Notes under the pieces: generated by a model
The model's database searches: none
Told to the model about the DNA's origin: nothing
The model's input: the letters and a program-made list of their open reading frames with translations, nothing else
Origin: Moorena sp. SIO3I8
Lineage (GTDB): Bacteria > Cyanobacteriota > Cyanobacteriia > Cyanobacteriales > Coleofasciculaceae
Assembly: GCF_010692325.1 (NCBI RefSeq)
Contig: NZ_JAAHHW010000070.1
Coordinates: forward strand, 1-35,625
Direction of reading: 5' to 3'
Length of the DNA stretch: 35,625 nt
Shown: one piece after another, positions 8,278 through 17,211 of the stretch
Position numbering within the stretch: the first letter of the stretch is position 1
How the letters are laid out: each line of letters starts with the position of its first letter
Position numbers and translations under genes: made by a program

Positions 8278-8652
8278 ATGATCCGTAAAACACTAGTTAT
8301 AGTAGGAATCGGCTGGATAGCTGTGGGATTGGTACCTCTTGCTTATGCTCAGTCAGGAGCGCAGTCTAGTGAGCCAAGCGGTTCAGTAACCCTGTCTGGT
8401 GACACCCTCCGCCAAGTTAATGGTCGCACGGTCTCAGACGATTATGGCACCTTTTTCCCAACATCACTAGAGCTAGAGGAAACGGAAGGCTTAGGTAACA
8501 ATTTACAGCCTAAGTTCAAGGTTGGCTCAAGGGACAATGTAGACATAGTTTTTGGGGATGTCATCCAGCAGGAAGAACTTAATGTGTTTCCTCAATCCTC
8601 AACTACTCGCAATACTCAAAAAGTCCAGTTGGCAGTTCCACTTAGAGAGTAA
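8278..8652 (+). CDS. Small secreted protein of unknown function
   Basis: The 124-residue product begins with a clear Sec signal peptide: RK, a hydrophobic core (TLVIVGIGWIAVGLVPL) and a likely cut after AYA-QS near residue 24. The mature part is acidic, Ser/Thr-rich, lacks cysteine and has no recognised domain. It contains a VTLSGDTLRQVNGRTVSDDY region and ends QKVQLAVPLRE. It stops 21 bases from the end of convergent pdxA. AGGAG at 8266-8270 supports ATG 8278. Product unknown; location is periplasm or outside. Confidence 0.7.
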   Translation: MIRKTLVIVGIGWIAVGLVPLAYAQSGAQSSEPSGSVTLSGDTLRQVNGRTVSDDYGTFFPTSLELEETEGLGNNLQPKFKVGSRDNVDIVFGDVIQQEELNVFPQSSTTRNTQKVQLAVPLRE

Positions 8653-8673
8653 AGGTTGAGTACAAGGCAAGTT

Positions 8674-9807
8674 CTAACCACTGATAGCTAAACGGTTACT
8701 CAACCTCTGGTTCACCAGTTCAGTAGCCAGGCTAATTGCAGCCTTCATGCTAGTAGCGTTAGCAATGCCAAGACCAGCAATATCAAACGCTGTGCCATGA
8801 TCAGGAGAAGTGCGCACAAACGGTAAACCGATGGTAGTATTGATCGCTCGGTCAAATGCCATAAGTTTGACAGGAATTAAGCCCTGGTCATGATAAAGTG
8901 CCAAATAAGCATCATAAGCATCATGAGCGTACTGCTGATGGTTGCCGTACCAAGCCTGACCAGGTTTTACCCAAAGAGTGTCAGGAGGTACTGGTCCATC
9001 TAATTGGATAGTCGGGCGTTGCTGGCGCTCTTGCTCTAGCCAGGGAATCAACCAATCTTGTTCTTCACAACCTAGCTGACCCTGCTCACCACTATGAGGA
9101 TTTAACCCAGAAATCGCGATTCGAGGTTTCTTGATGCCAAAATCCCTACCCAAGCAGGCTATCAGTAAGTCTAGTTTACTCGCCATCAATAGTGGGGTTA
9201 AGGTGTTTGGTACTTGACTTAAGGGAATATGTGTGGTAGCTAAAAGTGTACGTAGCACCCAACCACTATGGGGCGATCGCGCTACGAACAGCATCCCAAA
9301 TTGTTTGACACCAGAATACTGGGCTAGCACTTCAGTTTGACCAGGATAATCATGTCCTGCCGCTTTCCAGAGAGACTTGGCAATGGGTGCGGTCACAATA
9401 CCATCAAACTGACCACGTTGGGTGAGTGCGATCGCATTTTCGAGATACACAAAACTAAGAGCACCACTAGCCGCATTACCAACACCTGGGGTGATTTGAG
9501 GCCGTTGTCCATAATCCAACTCAATGTCAAGGATTGATAATGTCTCTGGGGAAGCTAAAGTAGCTACATCTTCAACCCCCTGCTGACGTAGCTGGGTGTA
9601 AGCCCCATTCAAGAGGTACCGACTGCCAATCACCGTTATCTCACAATTCCTAGTGACTTGGGAGTCTGCCAATGCCTTGAGGACAACTTCTGGTCCAATG
9701 CCTGCTGGATCTCCCAAGGTCACCGCTAACCGAGGAAGCCTTGGTGGTGAGTTAAGTTTTCCTGTCAAAGACATCTTCTGATGGTTTGTTGACAAGTCTG
9801 ACATCAT
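8674..9807 (-). CDS. pdxA: 4-hydroxythreonine-4-phosphate dehydrogenase
   Basis: PdxA oxidises 4-phosphohydroxy-L-threonine in the deoxyxylulose-5-phosphate-independent branch feeding pyridoxal phosphate synthesis. The 377-residue protein shows [20 protein letters not shown] near the start, [41 protein letters not shown] and [20 protein letters not shown] with its metal-ligand histidine, and [20 protein letters not shown]. It is slightly long because about 25 extra N-terminal residues precede the family start; a later ATG (MSLTGKLN) could be the real one. The gene converges on the secreted-protein gene, with 21 bases between stops. Confidence 0.96.
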   Translation of the reverse strand: MMSDLSTNHQKMSLTGKLNSPPRLPRLAVTLGDPAGIGPEVVLKALADSQVTRNCEITVIGSRYLLNGAYTQLRQQGVEDVATLASPETLSILDIELDYGQRPQITPGVGNAASGALSFVYLENAIALTQRGQFDGIVTAPIAKSLWKAAGHDYPGQTEVLAQYSGVKQFGMLFVARSPHSGWVLRTLLATTHIPLSQVPNTLTPLLMASKLDLLIACLGRDFGIKKPRIAISGLNPHSGEQGQLGCEEQDWLIPWLEQERQQRPTIQLDGPVPPDTLWVKPGQAWYGNHQQYAHDAYDAYLALYHDQGLIPVKLMAFDRAINTTIGLPFVRTSPDHGTAFDIAGLGIANATSMKAAISLATELVNQRLSNRLAISG

Positions 9808-9935
9808 TCCTCAACACTCCCGGATCCTAACCCCTTTGCTGAAATAGTCTTGCTCAGGATTTCCATAGGATTGCTATATTTTGGCACCCTAGTCATGATA
9901 CCTTGTAACAAAAGTACATAGGAGATCATAAAACA

Positions 9936-10040
9936 ATGGGTACAGAAATTTTCAATGCAGCATTTTTGTCCTTCACCTTGATTCTTGTGGGTTTGGGCTT
10001 AGGCTTCTTATTACTCAAAATCCAGGGAGTGTCAGAATAG
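9936..10040 (+). CDS. petM: Cytochrome b6f complex subunit PetM (34 aa)
   Basis: This very short gene encodes one transmembrane helix: GTEIFNAAFLSFTLILVG, then LGLGFLLLKIQGVSE. The LLLKIQG ending after a single helix is the signature of PetM (subunit VII), a small thylakoid subunit of the cytochrome b6f complex. GGAG at 9921-9924 precedes ATG 9936 at acceptable spacing. It lies upstream of ycf39 on the same strand, a photosynthesis-related pairing. It is divergent from pdxA. Confidence 0.92.
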   Translation: MGTEIFNAAFLSFTLILVGLGLGFLLLKIQGVSE

Positions 10041-10262
10041 TTTCTAGTGAATGGGTTATGGGGTAACGGCTGTGGGGTTTGGTCAAGAATTCTTTCACAG
10101 TTTTCTTCCAAATCCATGACTGATGCTGTCTAACGCCTCAACCCATTCTCCCACACCCCTCACCGTGGGCAAAGCCTATTGAATACCAGAAACATGAGAT
10201 ATCGACAAAATTTCTGATAGAATCTTATAGAAACTTAAAGATTCCTTACTAAAATTACTATA

Positions 10263-11240
10263 ATGAACTTGTTGGTCGTCGGTGCAACTGGCACCTTAGG
10301 AAGACAGGTGGTTCGTCGTGCACTGGACGAGGATCATCAGGTACGCTGTCTTGTACGCAGTCCACGAAAAGCCTCTTTCCTAAAAGAATGGGGAGCAGAA
10401 CTAGTACAAGGAGACCTCTGTGTTCCAGAAACCCTGCCAAAAGCCCTGGAAGGGATCACAGCTGTCATTGATGCGGCAACATCGAGACCAACAGATTCTC
10501 TGACCATCAGACAGGTAGACTGGGAAGGAAAAGTTGCCCTAATTCAAGCTTCTGTGGCTGCTGGTATAGAAAGATATGTCTTTTTCTCAATTCTGGGAAG
10601 TGAGAATTTTCCTCATGTCCCACTGATGGAAATAAAACACTGTACAGAACTATTTCTGGCAGAATCAGGATTGCCACACACAATCTTGAAACCGAGTGGC
10701 TTTATGCAAGGCTTAATTGGTCAGTATGCGATCCCGATTTTGGATGGACAGGCGGTTTGGATTACAGGAGAAACCTCTCCCATCGCCTATATGAACACCC
10801 AGGATATTGCTAAGTTTGGCATTCGTGCTCTTGAAGTTCCAGAAACAGTAAATCAGACATTCCCGGTGGTGGGAACCAGAGCCTTTAGTACCTACGAAAT
10901 CATTAACCTGTGTGAGCGGTTGTCCGGTAAAGATGCTAAAATAGCCCGACTCCCAATAAATTTTTTGCGGGGTATGCGGCGATTCGTGAGATTTTTTCAG
11001 TGGGGCTGGAATGTGGCAGACCGGCTTGCCTTTACTGAGGTGCTAGTGAGTGGGAAACCTCTGGATGCACCGATGGAGAAGGTATACGAGGTCTTTGGCC
11101 TAGACCCTAAGGAAACCACAACTTTGGAAGAATATCTACAGGAATACTTTAACCGGATTATGAATAAGCTCAAAGAAATCGATTACGAGAAAGCTAAAAA
11201 GAAGTCTAAGAAGAGGACTCCTTTTAAATCTAAATCCTAG
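10263..11240 (+). CDS. ycf39: Ycf39 (HCF244-like) photosystem II assembly factor
   Basis: The 325-residue protein is an atypical short-chain dehydrogenase with the NAD(P)-binding motif LLVVGATGTLGRQVVRRALD at the N terminus. Ycf39-type blocks include CLVRSPRKASFLKEWGAELV, IKHCTELFLAESGLPHTILK and SPIAYMNTQDIAKF. In cyanobacteria Ycf39 works with high-light-inducible proteins to load chlorophyll onto newly made D1, so it acts at thylakoid membranes. The C-terminal tail is lysine-rich (KAKKKSKKRTPFKSKS), probably unstructured. No clear ribosome-binding site precedes ATG 10263. The gene is 222 bases after petM on the same strand. Confidence 0.95.
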   Translation: MNLLVVGATGTLGRQVVRRALDEDHQVRCLVRSPRKASFLKEWGAELVQGDLCVPETLPKALEGITAVIDAATSRPTDSLTIRQVDWEGKVALIQASVAAGIERYVFFSILGSENFPHVPLMEIKHCTELFLAESGLPHTILKPSGFMQGLIGQYAIPILDGQAVWITGETSPIAYMNTQDIAKFGIRALEVPETVNQTFPVVGTRAFSTYEIINLCERLSGKDAKIARLPINFLRGMRRFVRFFQWGWNVADRLAFTEVLVSGKPLDAPMEKVYEVFGLDPKETTTLEEYLQEYFNRIMNKLKEIDYEKAKKKSKKRTPFKSKS

Positions 11241-11257
11241 ATATTTCCTGGAAAATC

Positions 11258-11373
11258 TATAAGCGCGAGGTTTTGGGGAGCCAGTGCAGCCAAAGTGCTT
11301 CTCGACGGGGCTTACAAAGTGCAGACGCAAGCCTGAGTACGCAGCCGGTCCCCATAGCGCGACTGCATCAAGA
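11258..11373. repeat. GC-rich structured intergenic repeat
   Basis: In the ycf39-nadK spacer, GGGGAGCC (near 11275) can pair with GGTCCCC (near 11346) with one bulged G. Inside is GACGGGGCTTACAAAGTGC, closely matching GACGGGGCGTATAAAGTGC near 31151. That match marks it as a dispersed family member. No coding signal is seen. Confidence 0.55.
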
Positions 11374-11447
11374 CATTACCTGATTAAATGACAATTGTCC
11401 ATGATGTTCGGTGATAATTTAATCCAAGTAGTTCAAGACGGGGACTG

Positions 11448-12371
11448 GTGAGTATACCAAAAGCAGGCATTATCTACAACGACCTTAAACCAATGGCTTG
11501 TAGCGTTGCTGAAGAGTTGCACAACCAATTGAGGACTGCGGGTTGGGAAGTGTGTATGGCGACAGGGGTTGGGGGAATTCTGGGTTATTCGAGTCCTCAA
11601 TCACCAGTGTGTCATACACCAATGGACAAACTAGCCCCCCCTGGTTTTGATGACCAGATGGCTTTCGCAATTGTATTGGGGGGAGATGGTACAGTACTAG
11701 CGGCTTTTCGCCAAGTGGCTCCCCAAGGGATCCCTTTGCTAACGGTGAATACAGGTCACATGGGTTTCTTAACAGAGACCTATGTCAATCAGTTGCCTTC
11801 TGTCTTGGAACAGGTCATGGCAGAAGAGTATGTTATAGAAGAACGGTCGATGCTTTCTGTGCAGATCCTGCGAGATGAGAGGGTTTGGTGGGAGGCACTT
11901 TGTTTAAATGAAATGGTATTGCACCGGGAACCGTTGACGAGTATGTGCCATTTTGAGGTACAAATAGGACATCACGCACCAGTGGATATTGCAGCTGATG
12001 GTATAATTGTCTCAACACCCACTGGCTCTACTGCCTATTCTCTAAGTGCTGGAGGACCAGTATTAACTCCTGAGGTGCCGGTGTTGCAACTGTTGCCCAT
12101 CTGTCCCCATTCTTTGGCATCTCGGGCATTAGTTTTTGCCGACACAGAGCAATTAAGCATTTTTCCCGCTACTCCCAATTCGATGGTGATGGTAGTTGAT
12201 GGCAATGGTGGTTGCTACGTAATACCAGAAGATAAAATAAAAGTTAAGCGATCGCCTTACTCCGCTCGATTTATCCGTTTGCAAGCACCAGAGTTTTTCA
12301 GAGTTTTGCGAGAAAAGTTAGGGTGGGGGTTGCCGCACATTGCTAAACCGACCTCTGTGGAGTTGCCTTAG
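11448..12371 (+). CDS. nadK: NAD kinase
   Basis: NAD kinase phosphorylates NAD to NADP. The 307-residue protein has the catalytic GGDGT motif ([16 protein letters not shown]), [24 protein letters not shown] and the diagnostic [20 protein letters not shown], then [14 protein letters not shown] and VVDGNGG. The N terminus, [20 protein letters not shown], matches one of the two NADK paralogues usually found in cyanobacteria. The start is GTG 11448 with GGGGA just upstream. A short hairpin follows the gene at 12388-12409. Confidence 0.96.
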   Translation: MSIPKAGIIYNDLKPMACSVAEELHNQLRTAGWEVCMATGVGGILGYSSPQSPVCHTPMDKLAPPGFDDQMAFAIVLGGDGTVLAAFRQVAPQGIPLLTVNTGHMGFLTETYVNQLPSVLEQVMAEEYVIEERSMLSVQILRDERVWWEALCLNEMVLHREPLTSMCHFEVQIGHHAPVDIAADGIIVSTPTGSTAYSLSAGGPVLTPEVPVLQLLPICPHSLASRALVFADTEQLSIFPATPNSMVMVVDGNGGCYVIPEDKIKVKRSPYSARFIRLQAPEFFRVLREKLGWGLPHIAKPTSVELP

Positions 12372-12387
12372 AGTTTACATCCATGTA

Positions 12388-12409
12388 ACCAGAAAATGTA
12401 GTTTCTGGT
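12388..12409 (+). terminator. Short hairpin after nadK
   Basis: ACCAGAAA (12388-12395) pairs perfectly with TTTCTGGT (12402-12409) around a six-base loop, 17 bases after the nadK stop. There is no strong T-run afterwards, so it may be a weak terminator or an mRNA-end stabiliser. Confidence 0.45.
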
Positions 12410-12565
12410 GGTGTGTGGTGGTGTCCGATATCCATAATATTTAATCGGTGAAACGCAACTTTGGATCAGGGGGGCTTGTGCAACCTTTGCCCCGGTAAGA
12501 TAGGAGTATCCACCAGCAACTGGCTATTCACGGTCGGTACTTAGGCAATCAACCCAAACTATTCT

Positions 12566-14206
12566 ATGTCTGCTTTGAATCGCAATACTCGTCGTCGGCT
12601 CAATAAATTACAACAGACTTCCAGTGTGTGGGAGGGAGACCGCCGTCCCCTGTCAGTTATTGGTAACAATCATCAACAGCCGGATGGTGAGGGTCATAAT
12701 GATTGCATTCTTTGGGTGGATGGCTCGGAAGGCATTGTCAGGGCAATGGATTTAGTATCACCAACCATGGGACCAGAAGCGATTGTTCGTGCCCTTATGC
12801 AAGCCATGGAACATCCCCAAAGCCCCGCCAGACCAGCACGACCCTCAAAGATTGTTGTTCGTAATCGAGAAATTCAGTTCTTTTTGCGAGGTGTCCTTCA
12901 AGGGTTAGACATTGGCATTGATTATGTACCCAATTTACCCTTGATTGACGAACTGTTTCGGGGATTTGAGGAAATGGCGGCTACTCGACAACCCCAGCTA
13001 CCACCTAAGTATGCCGACCTACTTATCGAAAAAGCCTATGAAATTTGGCATGAAGCTGCTTGGGAAGTAGTGGCTGATCATCAGATTATCTCAATTGAAT
13101 TAAATCGCTGGGATGTGGAAACCCTATACGTCTCAGTAATGGGTATGCTGGGTATGGAGTACGGGGTACTACTATATCGCTCCTGGGATTCCCTGAAACG
13201 GTTCCGATCATCAGTGCTGGCAGATGACTCGTGGGAAAAGATGGAACAAGCTTTCTTAGGGCAAGATTGCTTGTTTTTAACCTTCGGGCGGTTTGGTGAT
13301 GATACCGAAGATGAGGATGAAGAGGATGATATTGATTTAGCTGATTTGCCAGTATCAGAGATTGTACCTGGGTTTGGTACAGTCCATCCCTTGGAAGGAA
13401 TGCGACCTTATCTTTATGAAGAAGAAGCGATCGCAATTTATGTTGCCCTAGAAGCGATTCAGCGATTTGTTCACCATTACCATGAGGAATTAGATGACGA
13501 AAACTTACCCAAGATTGGTAAGCGCTACCGCATCCCGGTACCCCTAGAACCAAAATCTACTGTTAACGTTAAAGTTAACACCCATCCTGACCTGGCGGAT
13601 GAGTTGTTAGAGATGGCAATTGAGTCCGAGGAAGATGATTTCGATTCAGAGTCGATGACCATACCCTTACGGGATGACCTTGTGCCAAAGGATGCTTTCC
13701 TAAAGCTGGGCATGATGTCTTGGGACGCAATAGAATCTATTCGCTCTGGGGTCAAATCCTATCAGTCTCAGAATATCAAGGCAATCGGGGAAGGCATGCC
13801 AGTTATTTTGATTCAAACCACCCGACCAAAGGCACAAGTGTTGATAGAGCAGATCGAGACCGCTGGTGGACTCAAAGGGATTTGCTTTAATTCAGGGGAA
13901 GATCCCTTTGAGGGCACACGCTACGACCTTGGCATTATCCAAACAGAAAACAGCAGTCTTTATTTATTAGGAGAGTTTTCTGAAACCGATACCAACCATG
14001 CTGCTGCCCGCCAGCAGTGGGAGGAGGGTTGTGAAAATCAGGGATATTGTGGTTTAGTTATTGCCAGAGGTCTAGCAGGAGCATCTCGGGGTAATCCCAA
14101 GCCTCGTGACATGATGGCATTGTTTGAAGCGCGATCGCTCTCCACTACAGATTTGGGAATAGCAATCCTCAAGGCAGAACCCTCAATAACTGAGCCACCC
14201 TTCTGA
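12566..14206 (+). CDS. Conserved cyanobacterial protein, DUF6930/DUF7309-like
   Basis: The 546-residue soluble protein has a basic start (ALNRNTRRRLNKLQQ). A conserved N-terminal region follows (DCILWVDGSEGIVRAMDLVS to about residue 135), which I associate with DUF6930. The next region (ADLLIEKAYEIWHEAAWEV to RSWDSLKRF) recalls DUF7309. An acidic low-complexity stretch, DDTEDEDEEDDIDLADL (about 245-261), separates these from a C-terminal half containing GMPVILIQTTRPKAQVLIEQ. There is no signal peptide or membrane segment. Biochemical role unknown; the domain names are from memory. It lies alone between nadK and convergent purM. Confidence 0.75.
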   Translation: MSALNRNTRRRLNKLQQTSSVWEGDRRPLSVIGNNHQQPDGEGHNDCILWVDGSEGIVRAMDLVSPTMGPEAIVRALMQAMEHPQSPARPARPSKIVVRNREIQFFLRGVLQGLDIGIDYVPNLPLIDELFRGFEEMAATRQPQLPPKYADLLIEKAYEIWHEAAWEVVADHQIISIELNRWDVETLYVSVMGMLGMEYGVLLYRSWDSLKRFRSSVLADDSWEKMEQAFLGQDCLFLTFGRFGDDTEDEDEEDDIDLADLPVSEIVPGFGTVHPLEGMRPYLYEEEAIAIYVALEAIQRFVHHYHEELDDENLPKIGKRYRIPVPLEPKSTVNVKVNTHPDLADELLEMAIESEEDDFDSESMTIPLRDDLVPKDAFLKLGMMSWDAIESIRSGVKSYQSQNIKAIGEGMPVILIQTTRPKAQVLIEQIETAGGLKGICFNSGEDPFEGTRYDLGIIQTENSSLYLLGEFSETDTNHAAARQQWEEGCENQGYCGLVIARGLAGASRGNPKPRDMMALFEARSLSTTDLGIAILKAEPSITEPPF

Positions 14207-14259
14207 CCTTCTGATTGAGAGCATGATTGAGAGACTCCCCACCCAGAAGCCTGATCCGA

Positions 14260-15300
14260 TCACGGGATAAGTAGGCCAACAACACCACCATCCCCTGGGA
14301 TTACTTCACCAATTTTACATGCATTTACCTGCTGTGAATTAAACGATGTTAGGGTTTGCTCAACCTGCTGTTGAGGAACAATCAGCACAAAACCAATCCC
14401 CATATTATAGGTATCAAACATTGCCTGAGGACTAACCTGACCTGTGTGAGCTAGCCACTGAAAAATTGGTGGAATCACCCAGCTGTTGGGATAAATCTGG
14501 ACGGATTGTCCAGCACCCAGGCAACGAGGGAGGTTTTCTGGGATACCGCCGCCGGTAATGTGAGCCATACCGTGAATCTCGATACCAGCCCTACGAGCAT
14601 CAAGTACCGGTTTCACGTAAATCTGAGTTGGTGTCAACAATTCCTCCCCTAAGCTTTTACCAGCTAACAATTCCGGAGTTATGTCCCAGGAAAGAGCGTT
14701 GTCTGGGGAATCCTGAACAATTTTCCGGATCAGACTAAAACCATTGCTGTGGACGCCCTGACTGGCCAAACCAATTGCCACATCTCCAATTTGCACTTGG
14801 GAACCGTCCAACATACGGCTCTTTTCCACAATTCCTACACAAAACCCTGCTAGGTCATACTCGGCGAGTTCGTAGAAACCAGGCATTTCTGCGGTTTCCC
14901 CTCCTAGTAAAGCACACCCAGCCAGACGACAACCTTGGGCAATACCGGCAACAACCTGAGTCAGTTGTTGTTGATTGAGCTTGCCAGTTGCTAAATAATC
15001 CAAGAAAAACAGGGGTTCCGCACCAACAGTCAAGACATCGTTGACGCACATGGCTACCAAATCAATGCCAACGGTGTCATGGCGGTTAAGGTCTTGAGCC
15101 AATTTGAGTTTAGTACCAACTCCATCAGTTCCAGATACCAGCACTGGCTCAGTATATCCCACTGGCAGCTGAAAGCAACCACTAAAGCCACCCAGTCCAC
15201 CTAATACTTCCGAACGGTGGGTACTTTTTACCAGGCTACGGATTTGCTTAACAAATCCTCGACCTGCTTCAATATCAACACCAGCGTCTCGATAATCCAT
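14260..15300 (-). CDS. purM: Phosphoribosylformylglycinamidine cyclo-ligase (AIR synthetase)
   Basis: PurM catalyses the ATP-dependent ring closure that yields aminoimidazole ribonucleotide in purine synthesis. The 346-residue protein starts [20 protein letters not shown] and carries [67 protein letters not shown] and [13 protein letters not shown]. All are standard PurM blocks. I chose ATG 15300 because the family begins MDYRDAG; the upstream TTG would add four unrelated residues. No obvious ribosome-binding site is present. It converges on the DUF6930-type gene. Confidence 0.96.
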   Translation of the reverse strand: MDYRDAGVDIEAGRGFVKQIRSLVKSTHRSEVLGGLGGFSGCFQLPVGYTEPVLVSGTDGVGTKLKLAQDLNRHDTVGIDLVAMCVNDVLTVGAEPLFFLDYLATGKLNQQQLTQVVAGIAQGCRLAGCALLGGETAEMPGFYELAEYDLAGFCVGIVEKSRMLDGSQVQIGDVAIGLASQGVHSNGFSLIRKIVQDSPDNALSWDITPELLAGKSLGEELLTPTQIYVKPVLDARRAGIEIHGMAHITGGGIPENLPRCLGAGQSVQIYPNSWVIPPIFQWLAHTGQVSPQAMFDTYNMGIGFVLIVPQQQVEQTLTSFNSQQVNACKIGEVIPGDGGVVGLLIP

Positions 15301-15853
15301 GGGAACACACAAATGCTTTTGAGCTAGAAATGCAGGATGTATTTTACAGCGTAGCGTCGATCAAGACCTAGGGGGCAAATAGGGTCAGATCAGTAGTGTG
15401 TTGAGGAAGGCCGTGGTCAGCGCCGTGGTCAGCGCCCTTCATTACCAGAATTGCTTGCACCTAGTCTGTATTAAAGTTTACTTTAGGTCGGAAATTTGGT
15501 GAAGCTGATTCATTAGTTATTTCGCAGATCTTGATGGAATTGATAAGAATTAACTATTATTGACTTGACTTCACAAAAACTTCATAAAACCTCTAACCAC
15601 TAATATAACTTAGTTTGTGGTGAATTTACAACAGTCGTTTTTGACAAGTTATTAGTAACCGCTTCATGAAATGGGGATTCCACCATCAGAAACTTCATGG
15701 TATTCTGTTTCAGGTTTTTAGTTAAATCACTAATAACCATTTGTGAGGAAATAACCATTTGTGAGGAGTTAATGGGCAAGTTGAAGTTATGTTACTGCGT
15801 TTGTTGCAGCACCATAATGCCTAAAACTGCCAATTATCTTAGACTACAGACCT
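15301..15853. other. Spacer between divergent purM and rlpA
   Basis: No gene is supported; the frame at 15697-15942 overlaps rlpA and has no domain. ATAACCATTTGTGAGGA occurs twice (15733-15749 and 15751-15767), and GCCGTGGTCAGC occurs twice near 15411-15434. The region should hold both divergent promoters, but no distinctive operator was recognised. Confidence 0.6.
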
Positions 15854-16936
15854 ATGAATCAAAAAATTTGGGGTGGCATTACCGTTTCTGTGCTAACAAC
15901 AGTTCTCGGTGCAACAATATCAACTCCTGTCTCATCCGCTGAGACAGTTACTCAGACTGTGACCAGAAATTCTGATACCCAACTGGCACAAGAATTGCCA
16001 TCTAGCGTAACTGCAGCAATAGAAAAACTACCAGCTCAGCCAACACCAGAGTTTCAATTTGCTGAGTTTCCAGAGCAACTGAGAACTGCTAAACCTGATG
16101 AAATCATTACCAATATTTATGCTTATCAACTGGCAGGACGTCAGGCAGCTACACTGTATGTCCGTAGTATTCCTGTTCTGACTTTCCTCGGTTCACAGGA
16201 AATCAATGCTGACCCTAGCAAAGACAGAGTTGCTACTGAGGTTGAAAAGATAGCAACTCCGTCTTCTGTTGCCCCAGGCAACGCTACGATATCGGATGCT
16301 AATGGGTCAGAAAATGACTCAATTCGGCGGGCTCAAGTGGTTGCTGCTCGGATCAATGAACTTCATCGCAACAATGTCAATGCTGAGTCAATCACTGTCC
16401 GTTGGAATGGTTCCTACAAAAGCTACAGCATCCAAGTCAATGGGGAAGAATTAGTCCAAGTTGATCAGAATACAATTCTGCCAGATACCACTAAAGACCT
16501 GGCTGAAGATGCTCTACAAGCTACTAATCGATTGCGACGGCTGATCGGTTACGCTTCCCCTCTCAAAGAAATTGCCGACTTACCGCCAGCACCAAAACCA
16601 CGAAGAGTACAGAAAGTAGCTAGGAGTACCACTCGGCGAGTAAGAAGTCAGATGAGGGGTATGGCTTCTTGGTATGGTCCGGGTTTCCATGGCCGCCGCA
16701 CTGCCAGTGGTGAGCGATTTAATCAATACGCCCTGACTGCTGCTCATCGTACCTTGCGGTTTGGGACTAGGGTGCGGGTGACTAACATGAGAAATGGTCG
16801 CTCCGTGATTGTGCGAATTAATGACCGTGGACCCCACAGCAGGAGTCGGCTCATTGACCTTTCCAGGGGCGCAGCCCGAGTTATTGGACTTGAAAGATCC
16901 GGCACTGCTGCTGTGCGTCTAGAGGTTTTATATTAA
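15854..16936 (+). CDS. rlpA: RlpA-family protein with septal-ring lytic-transglycosylase-like domain
   Basis: The 360-residue protein opens with a Sec signal (hydrophobic [15 protein letters not shown], likely cut near SSA-ET). A long linker region follows (about 35-265), including a basic patch [17 protein letters not shown]. It ends in a double-psi beta-barrel RlpA domain: [53 protein letters not shown]. The conserved WYGPGFHG and NDRGP motifs are intact. RlpA proteins cleave or bind denuded glycan strands of peptidoglycan at septa, so action in the cell envelope is expected. A fragment of a second RlpA end lies just downstream. Confidence 0.92.
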   Translation: MNQKIWGGITVSVLTTVLGATISTPVSSAETVTQTVTRNSDTQLAQELPSSVTAAIEKLPAQPTPEFQFAEFPEQLRTAKPDEIITNIYAYQLAGRQAATLYVRSIPVLTFLGSQEINADPSKDRVATEVEKIATPSSVAPGNATISDANGSENDSIRRAQVVAARINELHRNNVNAESITVRWNGSYKSYSIQVNGEELVQVDQNTILPDTTKDLAEDALQATNRLRRLIGYASPLKEIADLPPAPKPRRVQKVARSTTRRVRSQMRGMASWYGPGFHGRRTASGERFNQYALTAAHRTLRFGTRVRVTNMRNGRSVIVRINDRGPHSRSRLIDLSRGAARVIGLERSGTAAVRLEVLY

Positions 16937-16958
16937 TTTCACGGCAATGGCTAATGGC

Positions 16959-17003
16959 TAATGGGTAATGGCTAATAGTAATCCAATTCCCAATTACCCA
17001 TTA
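16959..17003. repeat. Inverted repeat after rlpA
   Basis: TAATGGGTAAT (16959-16969) pairs perfectly with ATTACCCATTA (16993-17003) around a 23-base loop. The arms belong to the TAATGGC/TAATGGG heptamer-like units of this spacer. It may terminate rlpA transcription or be a dispersed palindrome; it also separates rlpA from the remnant that follows. Confidence 0.6.
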
Positions 17004-17026
17004 CCAAAGGTGAAAAAAAATTTGTT

Positions 17027-17095
17027 GCAGCTGCCAGAATAATTGGATTGGTCAGGTCTGGCACTGGGCCTGTGCGTATAGAGATTCTTTATTGA
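17027..17095 (+). pseudogene. Remnant of the C-terminal end of a second RlpA gene
   Basis: Twenty-two codons then TGA read AAARIIGLVRSGTGPVRIEI plus LY. The end of rlpA at 16936 reads [20 protein letters not shown] plus LY. Length, order and stop position correspond, with many conservative differences, so this is the tail of a tandem paralogue whose body has been lost. The remnant is preceded at once by repeat-rich spacer, suggesting deletion between or replacement by repeats. It has no start codon and should make no product. Confidence 0.82.
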
Positions 17096-17119
17096 ATTGA
17101 TTAGTGATTAGTCATTAGA

Positions 17120-17154
17120 CATCTCCAGGAATTGCCAAGGAATTCCTGGAGATG
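17120..17154. terminator. Perfect 14-bp hairpin upstream of panC-cmk
   Basis: CATCTCCAGGAATT (17120-17133) and AATTCCTGGAGATG (17141-17154) are exactly complementary around GCCAAGG. It is 25 bases after the RlpA remnant stop and 58 bases before ATG 17212. It could be the old terminator of the lost paralogue or a leader element of panC-cmk. No long T-run follows. Confidence 0.55.
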
Positions 17155-17211
17155 CCTATTTCTATAGGACTATGTTGCTAACATCGATAAGAATCTAAAC
17201 TCTAGAGTCTA

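Noticed and set aside
13086-13553. 155-codon minus-strand frame
   Set aside because: Antisense to the conserved 12566-14206 gene, no recognisable features.
15697-15942. 81-codon frame upstream of rlpA
   Set aside because: Overlaps the rlpA signal peptide in another frame; contains the short direct repeat and has no family features.
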